64,000 bases of DNA from Salvelinus alpinus (GCF_045679555.1 NC_092094.1:34240430-34304429), one strand, 5' to 3'; shown: positions 31,827 through 42,913, numbered from the stretch's first letter. Made by a program: numbers and translations. Notes: generated by a model not told the origin, from the sequence alone.

Positions 31827-31970
31827 GGTCCCGTGTGGCTCAGTTGGTAGAGCATGGCGCTTGCAATGCCAGGGTTGTGGGTTCAATTCCCACGGGGGGA
31901 CCAGGATGAAAATGTATGAACTTTCCAATTTGTAAGTCGCTCTGGATAAGAGCGACTTACAAATTGGCTC
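31827..31970 (+). mobile_element. tRNA-derived SINE with fold-back tail
   Basis: The tRNA-like head (31827-31903) has box A (TGGCTCAGTTGG), box B (GGTTCAATTCC at 31880-31890) and an acceptor-like GGTCCC/GGGACC pairing. The tail 'aagtcgctctggataagagcg' is normal up to 31952 but then becomes the exact inverted copy of the preceding 19 bases instead of the usual 'tctgctaaatgac'. Confidence 0.85.
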
Positions 31971-32576
31971 AAGTGGTGGCTCAAGTGGTTTGAAAGCTAT
32001 TGAGGATTGAAAGCGCGAATATCTGCCGAATATCCAACTTGAAACTGTCTTTACCTCGGTGGTATTGGGCAGCTGCTATTTGAGGACTTAACTCATCTGG
32101 TTAAGAAATCAAACTCTGGTTATCTTATTGCAAAACAAATTGTACAACTGTTTTTAGGAGAAGATTGTATTGCAATGTATGCTACTATATATGTATAGCC
32201 TATGCAATATTGTGTATTTTTATTCATTAGGGATCCCCATTAGTTCCTGCCAAGGCAGCAGCTACTCTTCCTGGGTTACAGCAACAGTTAAGGCAGTAAT
32301 ATACATTAAAATAAAATGTGTATACATTTAAATACATTTTACAACAGATTTCACAATACATTAAATGTGTGCTCTCCGGCCACTACACTACTACAACACA
32401 CAATCTATGTGTACGTGTGTGTATAGTGTGTATGTTATGTGTGTTTGTATGTGTGTGTTTGTAGCTGTGTGTGTGACTTATCATAGTCCTCGAGGTTCCA
32501 TAGTCCTCACACTGTTTTTTAAATCTGATTTTACTGCTTGCGTGAGTTACTTGATGTGGAATAGAGTTCCATGTAG

Positions 32577-34340
32577 CTATGGCTCTATGTAGTACTGTGC
32601 GCCTCCCATAGTCTGTTCTGGACTCAGGTACTGTGAAGTGACCTCTGATGGCATGTCTGGTGGGTTATGCATGGGTGCATTCAACATGTCAATACTTCTT
32701 ACAAAAACAAGTAGTGATAAAGTCAATCTCTCCTCTACTCTGAGCCATGAGAGATTGACATGCATATTATTAATGTTAGCTCTACGTGTACATTTAACTG
32801 CCAGCCGTAATCTCCTGTTCTGGGCCAGTTGTAATTTTTCCAAGTCCATCTTTGTGGCACCTGGCCACACTATTGGGCAGTAGTCCAGGTGTGACAAAAC
32901 TAGTGCCTGTAGGACCTGCCTTGTTGATATTGTTGGAAAGAAGGCAGAGCAGCACTTGATTATGGACAGACCTCTCCCCATCTTAGCTACTATTGCATCA
33001 ATATTTTTTGACCATAACAGTTTACAATCCAGGGTTACTCCAAGCAGTTTAGTCTCCTCAACTTGCTATATTTCCACATTATTCATTACAAGATTTAGTT
33101 GAGGTTTAGGGATTAGTGAATAATCCCTAAAAAGTTCTACATATTTCTTGCCACCCATTCTGAAACCGACTGCAGCTCTTTGTTAAGCGTGTGATTTCAC
33201 TCGCTGTAGTAGCTAACGTGTATAGTGTTGCACATACTTAGACACACGGGCTTTACTCAGAGACAGTGGCAGGTCATTGGTAAAGATTGAAAAAAGTAAG
33301 CGGTCTAGACAGCTTCCCTTGGAAATGCCTGATTCTACCTGGATTATGTTGGAGAGGCTACCATTAAAGAACACCCTCTGTGTTCTGTTATACAGGTCAC
33401 TCTCATTTCAAGCAAAAGGTGTAAAACCCTAAAATATACATTTTTCCCGCAGCATACTATGATCGATAAAATCAAAAGCCGCACTGAAGTCTATCCAAAC
33501 AGCCCCCACAATCTTTTTTTAATCAATTTCTCAGCCAATCATCCATCATTTGTGTAAGTGCCGTGCATGTTGAATACCCTTCCCTATAAGGGGCAGCAGG
33601 GTAGCCTAGTGGTTAGAGCATGGACTAGTAACCAAAAGGTTGCAAGATTGAATCCCTGAGCTGACAAGATAAAAATCTGTCATTTTGCCCCTGAACAAGG
33701 TAGTAACCCTTGTTCCTAGGCCGTCATTGAAAATAAGAATTTGTTCTTAACTGATTTGCCTAGTTAAATACAGGTAAAATTTAAACAATAAGTGTGCTGA
33801 AAGTCGGTTGTTAATTTGTTTTCTGTAAAATAGCATTGTATCTGGTCAAACACTATTTTTTCCAAAAGTTTACTAAGGGTTCGTAAAGGGTGTTTTACTA
33901 TTCATGGGTAGCGGAATGACTTTTGCTTCCCTCAAGGCTTGAGGGCACACAAGCACTGTAAGCTTAGATTGAAGAGATGGCACATAGGAGTGGCAGTATC
34001 GTCCACTATCGTCCTCAGTAATTTTCCATCTAAGTTGTCAGATCCAGGTGGCTTGCCATTGTTCATAGACAAAAATAAATATATATATATCGTTTTTCAC
34101 CTCTTCCAAACTCACTTTATGTAATTCAAAATTACAATGCTTGTCTTTCATAATTAGGTCCGTTATTCTTGGATGTGTAGGTTTGGCGTTTGTTGCTGGC
34201 ATCTCATGCCCAAGTTTGCTAATCATGCCAATAAAAAAATTATTAAAAGTAGTTGGCAATATCAGTGGGTTTTGTGATGAATAAGCCTTCGGATTCAATG
34301 AATGATGGAGCTGAGTTTGCCTTTTTGCCCAATATTTCAT
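32577..34340 (-). pseudogene. L2-like LINE reverse transcriptase, broken
   Basis: The C-terminal piece (32981-32577) reads VLQALVLSHLDYCPIVW, then LQLAQNRRLRLAVKCTRRAN, typical of the post-catalytic region of L2 polymerases. The upstream piece (34340-34038) reads TTFNNFFIGMISKLG. Frames are interrupted and a SINE sits in the middle. Not functional. Confidence 0.8.
33591..33787 (+). mobile_element. HpaI-type SINE
   Basis: The tRNA-like head begins GGGCAGCAGGGTAGCCTAGT. A body with 'cctaggccgtcattgaaaat' and a tail 'ttgcctagttaaatacaggt' follow. It lies within LINE sequence, with ATAAG on both sides (33586-33590 and 33788-33792) as a target duplication. HpaI SINEs are known from salmonids and support the assignment of the organism. 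Confidence 0.9.
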
Positions 34341-34413
34341 TTAAGGTGCTCCAACGCTTTTTACTATCATTCTTTATATAATTTATCTTTGTTTCATAGT
34401 ATAGTTTCATAGT

Positions 34414-34868
34414 TGTAACGATCGTCTTGTGGTGAGAGATTGGACCAAGGCGCAGCGTTGTGATAGTACATAGTAATTTATTTAACAAAACCAGACGAAG
34501 ACGAAAAACTCTTGAATTGATACAAAACAACAAACGAAGTAGACAGACCTTGACTTACGAACTTACATACAACGAAGAACGCACGAACAAGTACAGACTA
34601 CAAATAAATGAACGAACAAACCGAAACAGTCCCGTGTGGCGCAACATACACAGACACGAAGACAACCACCCACAAACAATGTGAAACCACCTACCTTAAT
34701 ATGGTTCTCAATCAGAGGAGATGAAAACCACCTGCCTCTAATTGAGAACCATATCAGGTCACCCATTTACCAACATAGAAACACATAACATAGAAATGCC
34801 CACCCACACTCACGCCCTGACCGACTAACACATACAAAAACAACAGAAAACAGGTCAGGAACGTGACA
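34414..34868 (-). repeat. 3' LTR of element 2
   Basis: Plus-strand ends TGTAACGATCG and GAACGTGACA. The polypurine tract lies at 34869-34882 on the minus strand (run of G). Confidence 0.9.
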
Positions 34869-36834
34869 TAACCCCCCCCTCAAGGTGCATACTCCGGACG
34901 CACCACCAAAAGTCTAAGGGAGGGTCTGGGTGGGCATCTGACCACGGTGGTGGTTCAGGCTCTGGACGAGGTCCCCACCCCACCATAGTCAATCCCAGCT
35001 TCCGTATTCCCCTCCGAATGACCACCCTCCAAATAAACCCCACTGTATTAAGGGGCAGCACCGGAATGAGGTAGCTCAGGACAGAGAGGTAGCTCAGGAC
35101 AGAGAGGTAGCTCAGGATAAAGAGGTAGCTCAGGATAGAGAGGTAGCTCAGGATAGAGGGGCAACTCCGGACTGAAGGGCAGCTCCGGACAGAGAGACAG
35201 CTCTGGACTGAGGGGAAGTTCTGGATTAATGGCAGCTCTGGCTGCTCATGGCTAGCTGGCGGCTCTGGACGCTCATGGCTGGCTGGCGGCTCTGGACGCT
35301 CATGGCTGGCTGGCGGCTCTGGACGCTCATGGCTGGCTGACGGCTCTGGACGCTCATGGCTGGCTGACGGCTCTGGACGCTCATGGCTGGCTGACGGCTC
35401 TGGACGCTCATGGCTGGCTGACGGCTCTGGACGCTCATGGCTGGCTGACGGCTCTGGACGCTCATGGCTGGCTGACGGCTCTGGACGCTCATGGCTGGCT
35501 GACGGCTCTGGACGCTCATGGCTGGCTGGCGGCTCTGGCTGCTCATGGCTCGCTGACGGCTCTGGCTGCTCATGGCTCGCTGACGGCTCTGTCTGCTCAT
35601 GGCTCGCTGGCGGCTCTGGCTGCTCATGGCTCGCTGGCGGCTCTGGCAGATCCTGTCTGGTTGGCGGCTCTGGCAGATCCTGTCTGGTTGGCGGCTCTGG
35701 AAGATCCTGTCTGGTTGGCGGCTCTGGCAGATCCTGTCTGGTTGGCGGCTCTGGCAGATCCTGTCTGGTTGGCGGCTCTGGCAGATCCTGTCTGGTTGGC
35801 GGCTCTGGCAGATCCTGACTGACGAATGGCTCTAGCGGCTCCTGACTGACGAACGGCTCTGACGGCTCGGGACAGACGGGCGGCTCTAATGGCGCTGGGT
35901 AGACGGATGGCTCAGATGGCGCTGGGTAGACGGATGGCTCAGATGGCACTGGGCAGACGGATGGCTCAGATGGCACTGGGTAGACGGATGGCTCAGATGG
36001 CACTGGGTAGACGGATGGCTCAGATGGCACTGGGCAGACGGATGGCTCAGATGGCACTGGGCAGACGGATGGCTCTGGCCGGATGAGGCGCACTGTAGGC
36101 CTGGTGCGTGGTGCCGGAACTGGAGGCACCGGGCTAAAGACACGCACCTTCAGGCTAGTGCGGGGAGCAGGGACAGGGCACACTGAACTCTCAAGGCGTA
36201 CTATGATCCTGGTGCGTGGTACCGGCACTGGTGGCACCGGGCTGAGGGCACGCACATCAGGACGAGTACGGGGAGAAGGAACAGTGTGTACAGGGCTCTG
36301 GAGACGCACAGGTGGCTTAGTGCATGGTGCCGGAACTGGAGGCACTGGGCTGGAGACACGCACCATAGGGAGAGTGCGTGGAGGAGGAACAGGGCTCTGG
36401 AAACGCACTGGAAGCCTGGTGCGTGGTGTAGGCACTGGTGGTACTGGGCTGGGGCGGGGAGGTAGTGCCGGAAATACCGGACCGTGCAGGCGTACTGGCT
36501 CCCTTGAGCATTGAGCCTGCCCAACCTTACCTGGTTGAATGCTCCCCGTCGCCCGACCAGTGCGGGGAGGTGGAATAACCCGCACCAGGCTATGTAGGCG
36601 AACCGGGGACACCATGCGTAAGGCTGGTGCCATGTATGCCGGCCCAAGGAGACGCACTGGAGACCAGACGCGTTGAGCCGGCTTCATGGCACCTGGCTCA
36701 ATGCTCACTCTAGCCCTACCAGTGCGGGGAGGTGGAATAACCCGCACCGGGCTATGAACACGTACAGGAGACACCGTGCGCTCTACTGCGTAACACGGTG
36801 TCTGCCCGTACTCCCGCTCTCCACGGTTAGCCTG
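34869..36834 (-). CDS. element 2 ORF2, proline-rich tandem-repeat protein
   Basis: The minus-strand frame is open from the G tract near 36885 through 34855. The longest listed frame begins at GTG 36774 and has 639 codons; no clear ATG start near the 5' end was identified. Order: SPVRVHSPVRVIPPPRTG-type repeats, SPVPPVPAPRT repeats, PSEPSVCPV nonamers, RQDLPEPPT nonamers, SHERPEPSA nonamers, then a shifted Cys/Leu-rich tail and a C-terminal EPPPWSDAHPDPPL motif shared with element 1 (EPPPRTDAHPDPPL). It probably forms one protein with ORF1. Function not recognised. Confidence 0.55.
35240..35640 (-). repeat. 27-bp coding minisatellite (SHERPEPSA units)
   Basis: About 14-15 units of 'ctcatggctggctgacggct' type (plus-strand reading), nearly identical in the middle and more diverged at the right edge (SHEQ variants). 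Confidence 0.85.
35641..35815 (-). repeat. 27-bp coding minisatellite (RQDLPEPPT units)
   Basis: About six to seven units based on 'ggcagatcctgtctggttgg', one with a G-to-A change. Confidence 0.85.
35885..36080 (-). repeat. 27-bp coding minisatellite (PSEPSVCPV units)
   Basis: About seven units based on 'gatggctcagatggcactgg'. The same peptide module as in element 1 at 24590-24790. Confidence 0.85.
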
Positions 36835-36871
36835 GGAAGTGGGCGCAGGTCTCCTACCTGCCCTGGGCCCA

Positions 36872-37180
36872 CTACCTCTTATCCCCCCCCCAATACATTT
36901 TTTGGGGTTTCTTCACGGGCTTCCAGCCACGTCTCCTTGCTGCCTCCTCATACCACCGCTCTTGGGCTCTCGCTGCCTCCATCTCCTCACGAGCGCGGCG
37001 ATATTCCCCAATGTGAGCCCAGTGTCCTTTTCCCTCCAATACTTCATCCCATGTCCAGGATTCCTGTTTCGTGGACCACTGTTCGTGGTCCCGCTGCTTG
37101 GTCCGGGTTTGGTGGGTGGTTCTGTAACGATCGTCTTGTGGTGAGAGATTGGACCAAGGCGCAGCGTTGTGATAGTACAT
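36872..37180 (-). CDS. element 2 ORF1, gag-like N-terminal protein
   Basis: 102 residues from ATG at 37180, which lies 58 nt inside the 5' LTR. It reads through the boundary as RYRTTHQTRTKQR, then WTWDEVLEGKGHWAHIGEYR and a charged helix EEMEAARAQERWYEEAARRR. It ends just after a 9-G tract; one base fewer would join it to ORF2. Homologous to 23513-23851. Confidence 0.6.
   Translation of the reverse strand: MYYHNAAPWSNLSPQDDRYRTTHQTRTKQRDHEQWSTKQESWTWDEVLEGKGHWAHIGEYRRAREEMEAARAQERWYEEAARRRGWKPVKKPQKMYWGGDKR
37112..37121 (-). promoter_or_regulatory. candidate primer-binding site of element 2
   Basis: Minus strand AACCACCCAC begins one base after the LTR end (one intervening G) and is perfectly complementary to GTGGGTGGTT in the LTR (minus strand, 37383-37374). 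A TATA-like TTAATAT (plus-strand reading, 37409-37415) lies about 30 nt upstream of that sequence. Confidence 0.6.
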
Positions 37181-37581
37181 AGTAATTTATTTAACAAAAC
37201 CAGACGAAGACGAAAAACTCTTGAATTGATACAAAACAACAAACGAAGTAGACAGACCTTGACTTACGAACTTACATACAACGAAGAACGCACGAACAAG
37301 TACAGACTACAAATAAATGAACGAACAAACCGAAACAGTCCCGTGTGGCGCAACATACACAGACACGGAAGACAACCACCCACAACAAACAATGTGAAAC
37401 CACCTACCTTAATATGGTTCTCAATCAGAGGAGATGAAAACCACCTGCCTCTAATTGAGAACCATATCAGGTCACCCATTTACCAACATAGAAACACATA
37501 ACATAGAAATGCCCACCCACACTCACGCCCTGACCGACTAACACATACAAAAACAACAGAAAACAGGTCAGGAACGTGACA
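37123..37581 (-). repeat. 5' LTR of element 2
   Basis: 459 bp; it differs from the other LTR only by the two small indels near 37366 and 37385. Carries the inverted repeat at about 37413-37467. Confidence 0.9.
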
Positions 37582-37586
37582 ATAGT

Positions 37587-38715
37587 ATGTATTTTGGCTA
37601 ATATGCATATGCAGCTTTCATTTTTAAACCTTCATTCTAGCATACATTACACTATCTACATGCTTTTATTTGGGTTTCTATGCAAATTATATGATTGAAT
37701 GTTTCTTTGAGCCTGCAGCTAGTTACTTGAAATGAGACAATCATGCCAAAACATGATTAAAAATTTAATTCACTGACAGGGAAGTCAGCAGTTAGATGCA
37801 TATTAACTGAAATCAGCAGGTATTTACATGGCTTTGCATATGTGCCAGGTGATAGAAATGTCAACTTCAGTACCAGCACTCTAAAAAGTCTGGCAAACAA
37901 TACTTTCCTGTGGCTATTTTGTCTCAAGGACAAACCACACAGACAACCTGTAGAATAAGTTCAAATGTAATTTTATTCAACATTCTGGCTTATAAGGAAC
38001 ATTTACAAGATTTTGCAGTCATTAGTTTCAGGCTGTATATACCAATTAATTGTTCACAGCGATGGGGGCACACATTTTCATGAAGAGAGACCTTTAGAAA
38101 ATATGCACATTTTCTCTAAAACTAAATATACAAATATGTGTTTTACAGTTATGAGGAAGGTGAAATCTTATAGTTAGTCATTTTACAAATTGATTATACT
38201 ATATTTAGAAAAAATATCAGTCATTTCAAGCCTTATTCATACAGTTTTGTTGAATAGGAAATACTGTATATCATATTTTTTTATCATATTTGTACTGTGT
38301 ACTTGAGCTTGTGTCCTCAAAAGTGACTACACCTCAGCAATTTTACCAGAAAGGTGAGATGTCAACCTTTATTGGAGTATGCAGCATTACTAGTTATTGT
38401 TTATGGCCTTCTCATGATAAATAATTACTTTTGGGGATTACGTAGATTATAATTTTAATTACATTTAGTTACATTCAGAATTGAATGGAGACCTAGAGAG
38501 AGCAGAGAGAGATAGACAACAGACCCAAGAAAGATAGGGACAGTATAAGGAACTACAGGGAAGAGAAGTGAAGAGGAAATTAATGATGAGCCATCTATTG
38601 AGGAAGTAAAAAAAAACATAGGGGGATTATTGGAGGAGGATTAGCACATTTGGAAATGCTGTGCACTCAAGTGGCAGTGATGGATTACACAATCCCTATT
38701 CCACTTGTGTAGCCT
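37587..38715. other. no recognisable gene
   Basis: A/T-rich, apparently unique sequence. No coding frame or repeat end was recognised. Confidence 0.35.
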
Positions 38716-38716
38716 A

Positions 38717-39002
38717 CAGGTGTAGGATCTTAATTAGATCACTATTTTGCTGCAGAGAATTTTCCTGCACAGTAAGAAATGCAAATTTGTAGTGTAGTCA
38801 AGGTTTAAAAAAGCTTCTAAAGTTTGTAATTTCCACTTTAAAATGTCAGACTTGAATTGCCCTAATGAAAAATGTAGCAACCCCACCAAAAAATGTCCAT
38901 TAATGATAATTCACACAATAATTCACATTTCCCTTTGCTGCAGTTGCTGCAGGATTATTTTCCAGCTGTAGCAAACTGGCTCAAATTACAATCCTACATC
39001 TG
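38717..39002. mobile_element. 286-bp MITE with diverged inverted repeats
   Basis: The left end CAGGTGTAGGATCTTAATT (38717-38735) and right end (38984-39002) are inverted copies with two mismatches over 19 bp. I recognise the end as a dispersed fish DNA repeat. No coding capacity. Confidence 0.75.
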
Positions 39003-39399
39003 AAGTAAAAACCGTCCAACTGCAAGTTGGCTTAGGCATGGCCTACCACTTATCATAGATACTTTAAAACATGATGCGTTGAAAAGGATATTCAGCTGTA
39101 TATGAAGATATTCTTTTCCACCTCTGAACTTGTTTTGCTTCCTCCACAGGAGGTAGCTGTAGCTCTGGGCTGTGAGGAATACATTACAGAGAAGCAAAGA
39201 AAGTAAGCGACCACCCTTTTTATGGGTTTCATATTAAAGACATGTAATTTAACTGTACAATGTATTCCCTTTTAATGTGCCATGAACACAACCAGTTATT
39301 ATGTTTTCATCTGAGTGTCAAACAAATCACTTAAAAAAGAATCAGTACTTCCAAAATAATTCCAGCATCCGAACAGTGCACTCTGCACCCTCCAACGTT
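39003..39399. other. no recognisable feature
   Basis: Nothing supportable was seen. Confidence 0.35.
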
Positions 39400-39592
39400 C
39401 CTCACTGAAGAGAGCATCCGAGTGAGCGAAACAGCGCCCCTCTCTCTTACTACATGTAGCCCATGTATCTGATGCTGTCTGGCCAAAAACAGTATGACAT
39501 GCCATACAATTTTTTTTGCTAGACAGCATCAGATACATGGGCTACACATACTGTACATCTCCTCTGCCACTGCCACGACGACAATGACTAAA
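39400..39592 (-). mobile_element. palindromic DNA repeat, uninterrupted copy
   Basis: Reverse-orientation relative of 22364-22960 without the LTR. The central hairpin is 39468-39540 ('tgtatctgatgctgtct' pairing with 'agacagcatcagataca'). Confidence 0.75.
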
Positions 39593-39618
39593 GAAATGCT
39601 TACTTTATCCCCCTAGAG

Positions 39619-39980
39619 CAGTGGTATTCAAAGTTTTTCAGCGTGGGCCCCATTTTTTCCACCAGAATTTCTGGGGACCCCATTTTTTACCTAAGAATTT
39701 CTCACGAACCCACCCCAACCCAAATCTAATGACACAACCTTCAAATCTGTACATTTAGATATTTACATCAACACCTAACCTTTCTTTAATTGCATTTTCA
39801 TCTCTTATCATAATGAAAAGAAACCAATAAAGACATCTAGTCAATAAAATTCTAATTTTCTCATTATCTTTCTCAAAAATGTATATTGTCCCAAACAATA
39901 GTACTCTTAATTTTGGCGATCCCACTGCAATTCCCACCCGATTCCACTAGGGGTCTCGACCCCGACTTTGAATACCACTG
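39619..39980. mobile_element. hAT-type MITE with perfect 8-bp target duplication
   Basis: Sixteen-bp perfect inverted repeats (CAGTGGTATTCAAAGT) at 39619-39634 and 39965-39980, flanked by CCCTAGAG at 39611-39618 and 39981-39988. An 8-bp duplication and CAGTGGTA-like ends are typical of hAT elements. 362 bp, no transposase. Confidence 0.9.
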
Positions 39981-39989
39981 CCCTAGAGT

Positions 39990-41005
39990 TTAATGGCCCG
40001 GGGCTGGGTTTCTACTAAGCTAACAAATGGAATTGTTTTAGGATGGTCATACCAAGGATCATTTAGCTATTTGATTTGGAATTTTAGGTCAACATTTTTA
40101 TTTATTTATGTAGCCTTACTGCTATATTAGCCTATTGAAATGCATTGAATAACAGATTCATGGGAAAACATGAATCAGAAGGAAGTAGGTTTTGAGTCAA
40201 AAATGTAATCAGAAGGAAGTAGGTTTTGAAGTGTCTGTCCTATATCTGAGAGATATATAAGAAAGCTCAGGAGAATAAATATGTAATTTTTACCATGGAA
40301 TTACCCATATACCTTTACGTGAAAATGCCCTATTTACTTCCATAACATTTTTGGCCTGGTATTGGGTTACATTCAGTCCAGTCCTGTGACACTTGTGGGA
40401 GTCGTAGATCAAAACGGAGAACACCATCTTGTTCGTGAGAGACTGATCTTTCCAAACCATTCATACGCTACAGGCGTCTTCGTGAGAAGATCGATTTTTT
40501 TGGGATGTCTCCTGGTTTGAAAAACACTGCTGTAGCTTAGACACCTTCCACAGCAGATGCGGAAGGCCGACAGATATCTCTAGCAGAAATCTCTAGCTTA
40601 AACAGACGAATGTTGTCGGGGATTTTTAAAATTATTTATTTATTATGCCTCACGCGGAGCATGGGGGGGCCTCAAGTGGTTTTAAACTATTATTATTTAT
40701 TATTTTGATTATGTGAGGCCTGAGGTAATTGCCTTTTCTGCCTAATGGTAAGTCCGTCAGTGACCACATGACTTCAGATCTACAGTCCTTATGTTAGGTT
40801 TACTAGTGTATTGGAAGTTTGGAATTACAACCGGCTTGGAGTCTATTTGAAACTGGGTAATAGAAGGCATAACAGCCAGCGTCTCAATTTGGTCAGTCAA
40901 ATCCAAGGCAAATGTATGATTTCTACCTACCCATATGCTGCCCTCTGTTGGCTGCAGTGAATTAACACATACACCACCTGGTGACTGACAGCCTGCTACA
41001 CACTT
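39990..41005. other. no recognisable gene; short direct duplication
   Basis: 'aatcagaaggaagtaggttt' occurs at 40174 and 40208. Otherwise no repeat or coding frame was recognised. Confidence 0.4.
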
Positions 41006-41006
41006 T

Positions 41007-41178
41007 GGGAAGATCTCAATTGCATCCTCCTCATGTCCTCTCCCCTCTCATTGCCTCCTTCTCAAAACCAATTAGATGAGAAAGCCAGAGGTCCCGCCCC
41101 TCTGACCTTCTCCTACAATGAGTTTTGAGAAGGAGACGAGGAGAGAGGATGCAAGGATTATGCAATTGAGATCTTCCC
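41007..41178. mobile_element. 172-bp foldback MITE
   Basis: Perfect 19-bp inverted ends (GGGAAGATCTCAATTGCAT) at 41007-41025 and 41160-41178. A second inverted pair inside (ctccttctcaaaac / gttttgagaaggag) means most of the unit can fold. Confidence 0.8.
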
Positions 41179-41584
41179 AGTGAATGGGGAATACATCATC
41201 CTACTGAAATGTGACCTCCTGTTTGAAGTGGATGGCATATGTTTTGAGGTGAACCTTAAACACATGTACCTCATTACATGGCAGCACTGGATGATTATTG
41301 ATGCCAGACATTTGGTTAAGCTAATAAGACAACTGGTCACGCACTTCTATTTCTGTGTCAAAAAACCCTCCTTAACCTCAGTTCAGCTGAAGAAAATCGA
41401 ATAGGATGAGACTTTTAAAATTAAAGGCTTATAAACTCAGAAGCAAATCTGAACAGATCATATGGGATCTGACTTCATTTGATCTACAAGTTGAAACATT
41501 TTCAATCAACTCTTTTTTTTTTTACCACTATCTGAAATCTGTGTAAAATGTGCTGTTGAAATAACCATTAGTTTGATCCATTAA

Positions 41585-41670
41585 AAACAACATTTCTGAG
41601 AACTTCCACTCTTTCAATGTTTTCTCTTGAGAAAACATTGGAAGAGTGGAAGTTCTCAGAAATGTTGTTT
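41585..41670. repeat. 86-bp near-perfect palindrome
   Basis: Arms 41585-41626 and 41629-41670 are reverse complements over 42 bp with one mismatch and only two bases between them. No flanking transposon signature was recognised. Confidence 0.9.
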
Positions 41671-41679
41671 AGGTATGAT

Positions 41680-42640
41680 CTCACCATCTGTCCAGTGGTG
41701 TGGTTGCACAGGGTTACTAAGATGTTCAACTTGAACTTTGGCCATTACTGAGCTTTTTCTAAATGAAACCCAGAGGAATGTCAAACGGAACATCCAAGTG
41801 GTACTGTAGCTTTATACTGTACGTTAATCAACCCACACAATGTCAATTTACCATATGACTCATGAATTGAACACCATGCCTTTTACTGTGAGGTGTGACA
41901 TGATTTTTGTATGGATTGAGTTGTTGAAAAAAATGATATTGATGTGACAGTGAACTCCATATATTTCCTGATTTATCAGTGATGTATGGGTAAAGTATTA
42001 GAGGTGTCCATGCCTCTGCTCCACTGGCACTCCTCTTTTTTCACTGTCCAAAATATAATTGTTCTTTTTACAGAAAAGCTGATCCTTCTCCCACCACAAG
42101 AGGGTATCGTTGGCATGAATTAAGACAGGTTGTTTTGTTTGGAGTGTAGACCTGTTAGGCTTGTGTTTTCATTTCAAAGTGTCTAAAATAATGTGAGAAC
42201 CTGCTCTGTTTTGTCTTCAAAGCAGCATTGTGTTTTAAAGTTGCTCAACTAGTCTGGTTGTAACGGTTGTAATCCTCTTGTCAATATCATTCATTATACA
42301 AAGGCAACAGTAGAGTGGGTACCAGTATAGCAAATACGTATAGACAGCTATTAAGTGTTCAAGTGATGTGAATTTATACTACTATTCAAGTGCATTGCAT
42401 TCAAAATCCCTTAAAGATAATGGAAAATACAAACTTGTTGGATATTGTGATTTCAGTGTGTGGCTTTGCAAGATCCTTACACTTAAGCTATTTTTAACAG
42501 TAGGTCACAGTTCATTGGTTGATTTAGAGAGGTTTGATCCACATTCTATTCAACAGAAGCCAATGTTGTCGCAGCATTTCAAGCACTGCCAACCTAGGGT
42601 CACCAACAGGCCTCAGCCATAATCTTATCATTTCACTTTA
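41680..42640. other. sequence upstream of the C2CD4-type gene, nothing assigned
   Basis: No repeat family was recognised here. Open frames at 42368-42776 look non-coding. Confidence 0.35.
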
Positions 42641-42822
42641 TTTGTGTGAACAACCCAAGGTTACGTCCCCCTCTCATCTGCATAAATGGAAAATCAAACA
42701 AACCAATGAACATGTTTTCCTTTGGTCAGATACATATGTTCATTTTCAAAGTAGTTCAGTTGGCTTATCTGGCTGACCTTTCCCCCTGCTGTGGGCACAG
42801 AGCGTTGTGTTGTGGCTTGGGT

Positions 42823-42836
42823 GTCTCCATGGGAAC
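42823..42836. promoter_or_regulatory. RFX X-box-like palindrome upstream of c2cd4a
   Basis: GTCTCCATGGGAAC fits the GTnnCCATGGnnAC pattern bound by RFX proteins and lies about 120 bp upstream of the likely start of transcription. A motif match only. Confidence 0.35.
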
Positions 42837-42913
42837 GGGTGGCCAAGGGGAGGTTCCTGTCAGAGCACTGAAGGGTGTGTGGAAGTCGTCCTGGTCTCCT
42901 CCCCACCACCAGG

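Larger units (their letters stand above)
32213..34413 (-). mobile_element. L2-like LINE, antisense, with nested SINE
   Basis: The 3' end is at about 32213 ('attagggatccccattag' on the plus strand). Coding remnants are read from 34340 down to 32577. The 5' side ends exactly where LTR element 2 inserted (34413). The endonuclease fragment at 29.2 kb is a separate copy, since it lies on the wrong side. Confidence 0.8.
34414..37581 (-). mobile_element. non-autonomous LTR retrotransposon, element 2 (complete)
   Basis: LTRs at 34414-34868 (455 bp) and 37123-37581 (459 bp), flanked by a perfect 5-bp duplication ATAGT (34409-34413 and 37582-37586). I see no substitutions between the LTRs, only a 1-bp and a 3-bp indel. 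The 2,254-bp interior encodes the same ORF1 plus proline-rich tandem-repeat protein as element 1 and no enzymes. It inserted into the L2-like LINE. Confidence 0.9.

Noticed and set aside
31827..31903. tRNA gene (anticodon-like TGC)
   Set aside because: It has box A, box B and acceptor-like pairing, but is continuous with a SINE body and tail found elsewhere in the window, so it is a SINE head.
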